Assembly: GCF_029029525.1 (NCBI RefSeq)
Contig: NZ_JAKJSC010000001.1
Coordinates: 682,001-746,000, forward strand
DNA length: 64,000 nt
Reading direction: 5' to 3'
Source: Labilibaculum sp. DW002
GTDB taxonomy: Bacteria > Bacteroidota > Bacteroidia > Bacteroidales > Marinifilaceae
This document shows positions 53,762 through 61,501 of the stretch, one piece after another. Below the pieces are notes generated by a model that made no database searches, was not told the DNA's origin, and saw only the letters and a program-made list of their open reading frames with translations. The position numbers were made by a program, and so were the translations under genes. Position 1 is the first letter of the stretch. Every line of letters begins with the position of its first letter.

Positions 53762-55921
53762 TTACTTCCACTCTTCTAATAATGCTTTCGCTTTAAGCTG
53801 ATTTTCCAAAACAAATCGCACATAGCGAATATCAACTGAAATTTGACGGGTTAGCTCTGGCATAAATTTATAATCGCCAACCAAACCATTTCCTGCGCTA
53901 TCGAAATTCAAACCAATTAGTTTTCCTTTTGCATTTAATACAGCACTTCCTGAATTTCCTCCAGTTGTATGACAATTACTGATAAAACAAGTAGGTATTG
54001 TTTTCTTAGTCGACTCTATAGCCTCTTTACAAGATTGTGCATAAGCTTCTGGAACAGGGTAAATTTTAGAATTCTCCTGATTTTTTTCCACCAAGTCATT
54101 TAAACTTGACACATATGTGTATTCTACTCCTTCATCATTGATCCCTTTTATCTGACCGAAAGAAACACGCAAACTTCTGTTCGCATCTGGAACCAATTTT
54201 TCACCCTCTTTCATTTCCCTTATTCCACCTAAATACAATGTATGATATTTCCCATACTCTTTACGGACTTTACCACGCTGTCTCATTACATGATCTTTGT
54301 TGATCAAAAAGTAGCTCAAACACAATTGAAAAACAGGATCATTATCGATCTTTTCCGCATCTTCCTTTGTGAAATACTTTAAAAATTTGTTCACTTTATC
54401 TTTCGAAGAAAATATGGATTGTTCAAAAGCTTCATCAATATACTGATCGAAATTACCATTGTATTTTTTGCGTGCCTCAACAATTTGTGATGGTTTTAAA
54501 GAGTCTCCAACATTTTCATCGTAAAGCTTCACCATAACTTTTAAAAACTTCTTTTCCGTCTCTAAATCATAATCATTAAAGAAATTTGACACACCAACTC
54601 GTAAGTTTCTCAACTCTTTGTTCAACCTTTTCTCATTTACATTTTTTCGCGAACAAATTGCATTAAGCATGTCGAATTTGCCAGCAAAAGAAACAAAGTT
54701 TCCTCCATTAATTCCTGCTTCGAAAACGTACAAATTCAACTTCTCGAGCGTATCTAATCGAGCCACACATGACTCTATTCCTATTATAACATCGCCATAT
54801 TTTGCCTTCAATTCTGCTGATGAATTTACCCAAGCAATAAATTTCTTTTCTTCCTCTTTTTTCAGATTCACTAAATCAAGCTTCTCAATTCCTCTCGACT
54901 CAGCTTTCCATCGCAACAAACTGTTCGAGGTTTTTGCCATATAATCAGAATACTTCAACCATAATTCTTCACTCGAATTCATCGCATCAGTAATAATCGC
55001 CATTTTTGCATCTCGAATTTTAATTCCGTGGTAATTCTTCACCTCTGCCACTTGCTGAATGGCTCTTGCTGTGAGATATTGCTTTGTTCCTCCGGGAAAT
55101 CCATAAACCATTGCAAAATCATCTTCTTCGTATCCTTTTAACGATAGTTCCAAATGATTAACAGGAGTAATCGGTTGATTAGTAATTGAATATTTTAACG
55201 ATTCATTATTTGAGTTTCCATATACTCTTAAAATTCCAAAATCAGCAGATTGACGTGGCCATTTCCAATTGTCATTCTCTCCACCAAACTTACCCAATGA
55301 TAAAGGAGGCATCGCAACAATACGAACATCACGATACACTTCATACACCTGAAGAAACAATTGAGTGCCTCCAAAATATGCTTTAATGTCAGCGGTTATT
55401 GTTGCATTTGTATTCACGGCCTCTACCAACTTTTTTCCACGAGCATTCATTAATCTGCTTGCTTCTTGTGCGCTCAATGTATCTGTACCTTCTTTCAAGT
55501 GAGCAGTAACATCTTCCATTCGTATTAAGCGCGAAAGCGTTAATCCTTTTGCCGGTAATTCCTCTTCTTTCGTCGAGGCATAAAAACCATCACGCAGGTA
55601 ATTGTGCTCATCAGAGCTGTGCTTATGTAAATATGAAACAACGGTATGATGATTGGTTAAAACCAATCCTGTTGACGAAATAAAAGATCCACTTCCACTG
55701 AAAGTTGTTGGGCGAGAACCTTTTCCCAAGCCTACAATTGCATCTTTCAAACATATCTTATTGATATCATAAACATCCTCGGCAGAAAGTTTAAAACCTG
55801 CCTTTTTCATGTCTTTGATATTGTATTTTTTTAATAAAGCAGGAATCCACATTCCTTCGTCAGCCTTTGCCGATGCCATAAATAAAGCTAAGCAAATAAA
55901 CAATAATTTTAGTCTAAGCAT
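53762..55921 (-). CDS. S46 family serine peptidase (dipeptidyl-peptidase DPP7/DPP11-like)
   Basis: Secreted dipeptidyl-peptidase-type enzyme, about 719 residues from the start at 55921 (MLRLKLLFICLALFMASAKA, signal peptide). Numbering from the open-frame start at 55972: DEGMWIPALLKKYN (38-51) is the S46 N-terminus, LVLTNHHTVV holds the catalytic His, and TTGGNSGSAVLN holds the catalytic Ser674. The S1-pocket position that is Gly in DPP7 and Arg in DPP11 (the FDxNWE stretch) reads FDSAGNG here, with Ser692. The usual NHHC Cys is Thr. It follows the metalloprotease by 90 bp and is the last gene before a terminator. Peptidase activity is likely; the specificity is not predictable. Confidence 0.92.
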   Translation of the reverse strand: MLRLKLLFICLALFMASAKADEGMWIPALLKKYNIKDMKKAGFKLSAEDVYDINKICLKDAIVGLGKGSRPTTFSGSGSFISSTGLVLTNHHTVVSYLHKHSSDEHNYLRDGFYASTKEEELPAKGLTLSRLIRMEDVTAHLKEGTDTLSAQEASRLMNARGKKLVEAVNTNATITADIKAYFGGTQLFLQVYEVYRDVRIVAMPPLSLGKFGGENDNWKWPRQSADFGILRVYGNSNNESLKYSITNQPITPVNHLELSLKGYEEDDFAMVYGFPGGTKQYLTARAIQQVAEVKNYHGIKIRDAKMAIITDAMNSSEELWLKYSDYMAKTSNSLLRWKAESRGIEKLDLVNLKKEEEKKFIAWVNSSAELKAKYGDVIIGIESCVARLDTLEKLNLYVFEAGINGGNFVSFAGKFDMLNAICSRKNVNEKRLNKELRNLRVGVSNFFNDYDLETEKKFLKVMVKLYDENVGDSLKPSQIVEARKKYNGNFDQYIDEAFEQSIFSSKDKVNKFLKYFTKEDAEKIDNDPVFQLCLSYFLINKDHVMRQRGKVRKEYGKYHTLYLGGIREMKEGEKLVPDANRSLRVSFGQIKGINDEGVEYTYVSSLNDLVEKNQENSKIYPVPEAYAQSCKEAIESTKKTIPTCFISNCHTTGGNSGSAVLNAKGKLIGLNFDSAGNGLVGDYKFMPELTRQISVDIRYVRFVLENQLKAKALLEEWK

Positions 55922-56011
55922 TTTTATATTTTGTTGTAGGTTTCCCGTTTTGACAAACGAGTAGTTCGCCAATTATTAATTTATTTGTTATTTAACTAAG
56001 AAATAAGTATC

Positions 56012-58369
56012 CTATTTCAAAATGAAATTCAAGTACGAAAAGTGTTTCCTTACGGATTCATTTCCTTTTTCAGTATTCTTGTTTGCAAGCGTTTTAATTG
56101 CCAACAACTCAGCTTGAATATCCGCCATCACAACATTATTAAAAGGATGACCGCCATCAGTACTTTTCTCATCGAGCATTTTTTGCAAAGCTTTTACATA
56201 CTCCGCCTGCATATTTCTCAACCAGTTTGTACTTTGTTTCTTTTTGGATACTTCGAAAAGCTTCTCTGTAAGATCTCCTAAATACTCACTTACGTAATAT
56301 GGATCTGAAGATCGATTAGAACAGGTAAACATCCTAACCAATACAGCTCTATCAATCAAACCTTTTATGGTTTTCCCTTGTGATATCATGATATCTTGAT
56401 CTAAGGATCCCATTCTCGCAGAAAAATCAGAAGTATTCATCCAATCGTACTGTGTTAGCAATTCATTCATTATAAAATCAAGCGCTTCTTTCTGTTTGTC
56501 TCGGCTAACTGCTACAAATTCATCTGGATGGGTTTCGTTTGTAATATCAAACTCAAACATGCCGCCCAAGCGAGCTTCGGCATGTTTTAAATAACGATTG
56601 TATTGCTTAACTACAGCAGCATACATGGTATCTAAATCTCGTTCAGAATCTTTTTCAGTTGCAGTCCAAGCGATTAAATTTTCCATGATTACTTTGATGT
56701 TTGCAACACCGTATTTTCCTGCTTTAACAACATCATCACCTAAAGATTCCGTTAAAACGGAAGGATCTAAAGTACCATCGCCCATTCCATTTTTTGTTCC
56801 GAACAAATACATGTCATCCTTACTAAGGTCAGCAATCCATTGGTTCAATACAGTTTCTTCTTCCTGTGGACAGCTTGCCGAATATATAGGCTCGTATGCC
56901 CATTTAATTGAGAAGTAATCGTAAATTCCCAAAATTGGAGGTGTTAGACTCACACCCTTATCTTTTGGCTGAGCGATATAATTGTTTCGAGCGTAATCCA
57001 TTATGGATGCAGCTGTTCCGTACTTTTTCGTGAAAGTTGCAGAACGCAAAGAATCTACTGGATAAGCATAGGATGCTCTGTAGTTGTGTTTCAAACCTAA
57101 AGTATGCCCAATTTCATGTGCTGCTGCATAACGGATCAAATCACCAATAACTTTTTCTTCTACTTCGTTTTTATCACCACGAATGGCAGGATCAACAGCA
57201 GCTGTTTGAGCAAATCGCCACTGGTACAATTTGCTAATCACATTGTGGTAAAACAATACGTCACCTTGAAGTATTTCACCAGAACGAGGATCAATCCAAT
57301 GCAGTCCCATTGCATTTGCTTTCTCTGTTGTAACATATCTGAAACACGAATTTGTAAAATCGTTCGCATAAAAAAGACTGTCGTTTACAGGATAATCTTT
57401 TGCGATGATTGCATTTTTAAAGCCAATGGCTTCAAAAGCATTTTGCCAGTCTTCTATACCAGCTTTAATATATCCTTTCCATTTTTCAGGAATAGAATTG
57501 TCTACATAAAAAACAATCGGCTTTTTAGGTTCAACCAATTCCCCATTTTTATGACCTTCTATATCTTCGTTTTTAGCTTCTATTCTCCATCGTTTAATGA
57601 ATGCATAGGATTTTGCATCCATAAAATTTGAAGATAATTCTTTTTTAGGCTCATCGTAATAGCCAATTAACGGACTAGACAAACGAGCTTGCATAGGTTC
57701 TTTAGGTAGCAAAACAATTGAGCGTTGCATAGAACACATAAATGACTTGCGTTTTCCAGCAAATCCCATTTGCGTTACAATTTCTACATTCTCAGGGTAG
57801 GCTCTTGCACTAATTGTTTTGGTTACTTCAGAAATTGATTTTCCGAGGCTAGCGCCTCCAAAGGGAGAGATTTTTGGGATTTGAGAATTAAAGAGTTTGG
57901 TCACATCGATTACCGATGCCTTATTTTTTATATTTCTTGCTTCAATTTTAAATGCATGCATTACTGTTTGCATGTTGTTTCGATCAAAAGAAATACCAAT
58001 TGGATCATTATCATCCATCTGATTTTCAGTATCCATTAAGTGAAGGTAAACTGCCTTATCATCCTGGCTAAACCTTACCATTATTGGATTGTGCATCATT
58101 TGCCCTGCTACAGCATTTCTAGTTGAGCTAATTTCTTCTACCCTACTACCGATTAACAAATCTCTTCCCATTATGCTATCAGGAATCTCTAACCAAAGCT
58201 TCGTATCACTTTTGTGAACGGTTATAAATCCATTTTCATGGATATCTGCCTTTTTCACTAGGCTCTGATACTTTTTTGCATCAGCAGAAACATTTGCTTG
58301 TCCCTGAGATGAGAAACTAATGGCTAAAAAGCCAATAAGAAAGAGGAAGGATAATTTGAATCGTAACAT
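56012..58369 (-). CDS. Secreted zinc-dependent metalloprotease (DUF5117/DUF4953 type)
   Basis: A 785-residue protein with a signal peptide (1-24, FSSQGQA). An N-terminal DUF5117-like domain (about 30-230, GRDLLIGSRVEEIS, RFSQDDKAVYLHL) precedes a metzincin-like catalytic region with HEIGHTLGLKHN (His418, Glu419, His422, His428), the full HEXXHxxGxxH zinc site. The downstream SIMDYARNNY provides the Met-turn. The C-terminal region is helical. Such proteins are common beside SusCD pairs in Bacteroidota and are thought to act on proteins outside the cytoplasm. It is followed by the S46 gene, and a hairpin (58411-58446) precedes it. Confidence 0.9.
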   Translation of the reverse strand: MLRFKLSFLFLIGFLAISFSSQGQANVSADAKKYQSLVKKADIHENGFITVHKSDTKLWLEIPDSIMGRDLLIGSRVEEISSTRNAVAGQMMHNPIMVRFSQDDKAVYLHLMDTENQMDDNDPIGISFDRNNMQTVMHAFKIEARNIKNKASVIDVTKLFNSQIPKISPFGGASLGKSISEVTKTISARAYPENVEIVTQMGFAGKRKSFMCSMQRSIVLLPKEPMQARLSSPLIGYYDEPKKELSSNFMDAKSYAFIKRWRIEAKNEDIEGHKNGELVEPKKPIVFYVDNSIPEKWKGYIKAGIEDWQNAFEAIGFKNAIIAKDYPVNDSLFYANDFTNSCFRYVTTEKANAMGLHWIDPRSGEILQGDVLFYHNVISKLYQWRFAQTAAVDPAIRGDKNEVEEKVIGDLIRYAAAHEIGHTLGLKHNYRASYAYPVDSLRSATFTKKYGTAASIMDYARNNYIAQPKDKGVSLTPPILGIYDYFSIKWAYEPIYSASCPQEEETVLNQWIADLSKDDMYLFGTKNGMGDGTLDPSVLTESLGDDVVKAGKYGVANIKVIMENLIAWTATEKDSERDLDTMYAAVVKQYNRYLKHAEARLGGMFEFDITNETHPDEFVAVSRDKQKEALDFIMNELLTQYDWMNTSDFSARMGSLDQDIMISQGKTIKGLIDRAVLVRMFTCSNRSSDPYYVSEYLGDLTEKLFEVSKKKQSTNWLRNMQAEYVKALQKMLDEKSTDGGHPFNNVVMADIQAELLAIKTLANKNTEKGNESVRKHFSYLNFILK

Positions 58370-58410
58370 TGGGTAGGATTAAATTAATCTGATTAGTTGA
58401 ATTGTTATAA

Positions 58411-58446
58411 AAAAGAATGATCGGGACGATGCCCAATCACTCTTTT
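58411..58446 (-). terminator. Terminator or attenuator before the protease genes
   Basis: A 15-position stem (58411-58425, 58432-58446) pairs fully on the minus transcript with two G-U pairs, has a 6-base loop, and is followed by UUUUUU. It lies 10 bp past the lipoprotein stop, so transcription of the two protease genes is probably lowered relative to susCD or starts anew. Confidence 0.75.
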
Positions 58447-58455
58447 ATCTATTTT

Positions 58456-59988
58456 TTATTTTGTTGGAATGTACTTAATTTTCAAAGTATAAGAATTACC
58501 ATCATTAGCAATATAGTATTTAGGATCAATACTAAAATCTGCATCATCACATGTAAAAGTAACTTCAAAAATAATTTCTTTTGTAGAACTATTATATGTT
58601 CCAAGAGATTTTGCAACGTCAATAGAAACAGGTGTAACATTAGTTGATTGAGACAAATCTCCTTGAGTAGTTTCAGAATCAGCATACCAAGCATAGTAAG
58701 ATTCTGTGCCACCTTCTACATCAACAGTTGTTTTTTCTTTCCAGTCATAACCTTCTTTAATTTTATAAAGAGTAATGGTTTGAGCAGGAATTACAACAGT
58801 ACCTTCAGTCGCAGTACCGTCAGTCGTTACAAAACGAAACCATCCATTCTCTGAAGCGATCATAGTTTTTGCATAAGTTGCTTCATTATCGAAAAATTTG
58901 GTTAAGCCAAAGAAATCTCCACCATGCATTTCATATCTCTCTTGCTCAACAATATCAATACCTGTACCACCAAGATCTTTATGCCATATATTAGTTACTT
59001 CTTTCCATTGGTTATTATCATCAACATTAACATCAAAATAATGATCTCCAGAGAATATTTTCCATTCTACTTCCGCAACATCCCAGTAGTAACGCTTAGG
59101 ATTATACGCAGGTAAATCTGTACGGTAAGTTCTACCATCTGCATCCCATTTGTCAAAGAAATAGTTGTATTCATTTTCTTCATTAAACCAAGAAGAGAAA
59201 TCAACCTGAGGGTCAACAGCATTTACTGCAACAGTGTTTTCAGTTGCTTTCACAGCATAATCAGTAACACTAGGAGTCGCAAATGCAAATTCTAGAGTCT
59301 TGTCCATATCAACAACTGCTGTGTTCATTAGTGTAACCGTAAAGTCAGCAGAAACAGCTCCAGCAGGAATAGTTATTGCATCGTTCGTTAAACCAGCAAT
59401 TTCATAATCTGTATCTGCAACTAAATCTCCAGTAATTGTTAAAGGAATTGTTAAATCAGAAGCAAATGTTTTGCTTAAACCAACAGTAATCGTCTTCACT
59501 TCTTCTAAATATGGATTGGTTACAATATTCGAAGTCGCAAAAGAAACTTCTGGAGCATCCGATGGAGGATTTGCATTATCAACAATTGTGATGGCCACAT
59601 TTGTAGAAGCTGTTAATTCATAAGCTGTACCAGCCTTCAATTCAATAGTAACAGTTTTACTATCCTCAATAGCCGAAACATTAATAGGGGTTACAAAAAT
59701 GTTTGCAGAAGATGCATCTGCAGGAATTGTAATTGTTTTAGAAATGTCTTGAAAGTTTACACCTTCTAATGCCGTTCCTGATAAGCTGATACCAACATTG
59801 TAAGCAGTTTCTACAGTAGCATCTGCATTTACCTTTACAACTAATGCAGAAGTTGCGGTTTCTGAAATTTCAACAACATCCGCAGTAATCGATAATTTAG
59901 GAATTACAGGATCGTTATCATCACTACAGCTCACAAAAAAGATTGCTGCTACAGCAAGCCACATAAGGTTTAAATAGTTTTTTTTCAT
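58456..59988 (-). CDS. Calx-beta-like surface lipoprotein next to SusD
   Basis: Lipoprotein of 510 residues (lipobox FFVSC, Cys21) followed by an acidic stretch (SDDNDPV), a surface-export type context. Two Calx-beta-like domains are seen (about 33-135, with SGTALEGVNFQDIS and IPADASSANIFV; and about 145-250, with LVADTDYEIAGL and IPAGAVSADFTV). A C-terminal part of about 250 residues rich in Trp and Tyr (YWDVAEVEWKIF, WYADSETTQGD) may bind a ligand. It follows SusD by 51 bp, where SusE-like or DUF4843-like lipoproteins sit. No enzyme motif is present. Confidence 0.8.
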   Translation of the reverse strand: MKKNYLNLMWLAVAAIFFVSCSDDNDPVIPKLSITADVVEISETATSALVVKVNADATVETAYNVGISLSGTALEGVNFQDISKTITIPADASSANIFVTPINVSAIEDSKTVTIELKAGTAYELTASTNVAITIVDNANPPSDAPEVSFATSNIVTNPYLEEVKTITVGLSKTFASDLTIPLTITGDLVADTDYEIAGLTNDAITIPAGAVSADFTVTLMNTAVVDMDKTLEFAFATPSVTDYAVKATENTVAVNAVDPQVDFSSWFNEENEYNYFFDKWDADGRTYRTDLPAYNPKRYYWDVAEVEWKIFSGDHYFDVNVDDNNQWKEVTNIWHKDLGGTGIDIVEQERYEMHGGDFFGLTKFFDNEATYAKTMIASENGWFRFVTTDGTATEGTVVIPAQTITLYKIKEGYDWKEKTTVDVEGGTESYYAWYADSETTQGDLSQSTNVTPVSIDVAKSLGTYNSSTKEIIFEVTFTCDDADFSIDPKYYIANDGNSYTLKIKYIPTK

Positions 59989-60039
59989 CTGGTATTAGAT
60001 TTTAGTTATGGTTAATAAATATATTTTTGATTTTTTCTT

Positions 60040-61473
60040 TTAGTATCCTGGGTTTTGAACCATCTGACTATTGCTTTTTATAGCATCCTCAGGAATTGGC
60101 AATACAAATAAATTACTCGGATAATCAACATTTACATTGTACAGTGCATTACAATCAACTCTTCGTAAATCTCTTCCCATTCTTACAATATCGAAGAACA
60201 AATGACCTTCGAAGGCTAGTTCTCTTCTGCGCTCTTGGAATAACTCTTCCTTAAGAGCAGCACCCGATAATTGCAAGTTGGCTACAGCAGGATTGGCACG
60301 TTTACGAATTAAATCTAAATCGGCACGAGCTTGAACTTCATTACTTACAGGTAGATTTAAGGAAGCTTCTGCACGAATTAGATACATTTCAGCCAAGCGA
60401 AGCACTGGTGTAAAATGATCTTTAGTTCCAGAAAATTCAGTCCACTTGGTTGTTAATGTCTTTTCCATCTGGATGGCAAATAAGTTTTTTCTTATATCTC
60501 CATTTTCATACAAATCAATAATATCGTTACTTGGTAATAAGTAAAGAGTAGTTCTGTCTTCCTTAATTCCAATTCGAGCTGATAGAGGAGCAGCAATACT
60601 CCTACCTGAATTGTCTAAAACAAAAATATCCTCTTTCGTAGGAGTTGAGTTTGAATAATATGAAAGCACTTCAGAATTATCAATTAAAGAGACGCTACCA
60701 TCTTCAATTACTTTAGTAGCATATTCTTTCGCCTTATCCCAATCGTTTTTATACAAATAAACCCGAGCTAATAAAGCCTGTGCTGCTAGTTTTGACATAT
60801 AAGCCTTCGCGTAGTTTGCATCCTCAATACCAACTGCCGTTCCTAAATTACTTTCAGCCTCTAACAAGTCTACAATGATATTTTCATAGTTGTTAAAAAG
60901 AAGATCTCGTCTTGTGTATTCATCGTAAGCAATATTCTTTAGCATATAAGGAACACCTAAATGTTGTGCATTTGCAGTGTACGAATATGGTTGAGAATAT
61001 AAACGTGTTAAATCGAAATGGGCCAATGCACGAATTGCTTTTGCCTCTGCTACCGCTTGTAGTTTTTCAGTTTCACTTGCATCTAGAGCATATTCAATAT
61101 TCTCAACTACACTATTTGCTGCGCTTATAACTTTATAGATATCACCGTAAAAGTTTTCAAAATAATCATCATCCCCTTCCCATGTATGCGTAAACTGAAA
61201 AGCAGGAAGATAATTTGAAGCAAAAGGAGATCCTTGAGTTAAGTCGTCAAATTTTAAATTTCCACCTTTTACCTCTGCTGCCATAATCATATTACAACCG
61301 TAATAGGAGTAATCTCCCATTTCGTAGTAAACTCCATTTAAAGCCTCTTCAACACCACTTAGGTTAGAGAATATTTTATCGTTGGAAATTTTAGTTTTAT
61401 CATCAACATCCAAAAAATCGGAGCAAGACATCATTCCAAATGCTAATAATCCTATGTAAAGTATATTTTTCAT
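60040..61473 (-). CDS. SusD/RagB family outer-membrane lipoprotein
   Basis: About 477 residues from the start at 61473 (MKNILYIGLLAFGMMSC, lipoprotein leader; the frame is open to 61485). The SusD signatures AIRALAHFDLTRLYSQPYSY and LFQERRRELAFEGHLFFDIV are clear, and the protein ends LPIPEDAIKSNSQMVQNPGY, a typical SusD C-terminus. It begins 28 bp after the SusC stop. The following lipoprotein, metalloprotease and S46 peptidase genes suggest that the pair imports peptides, as RagAB does; that assignment is inference. Confidence 0.94.
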   Translation of the reverse strand: MKNILYIGLLAFGMMSCSDFLDVDDKTKISNDKIFSNLSGVEEALNGVYYEMGDYSYYGCNMIMAAEVKGGNLKFDDLTQGSPFASNYLPAFQFTHTWEGDDDYFENFYGDIYKVISAANSVVENIEYALDASETEKLQAVAEAKAIRALAHFDLTRLYSQPYSYTANAQHLGVPYMLKNIAYDEYTRRDLLFNNYENIIVDLLEAESNLGTAVGIEDANYAKAYMSKLAAQALLARVYLYKNDWDKAKEYATKVIEDGSVSLIDNSEVLSYYSNSTPTKEDIFVLDNSGRSIAAPLSARIGIKEDRTTLYLLPSNDIIDLYENGDIRKNLFAIQMEKTLTTKWTEFSGTKDHFTPVLRLAEMYLIRAEASLNLPVSNEVQARADLDLIRKRANPAVANLQLSGAALKEELFQERRRELAFEGHLFFDIVRMGRDLRRVDCNALYNVNVDYPSNLFVLPIPEDAIKSNSQMVQNPGY

Positions 61474-61501
61474 ATCTGTTATCATTAATCTCTTATTACC
61501 T

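Noticed and set aside
57104-57631. Plus-strand open frame of 175 residues
   Set aside because: Lies wholly antisense to the metalloprotease gene whose HEXXH site is encoded there. It is rich in Phe, Ile, Cys and Asn, the mirror of an AT-rich gene, and matches no family pattern.
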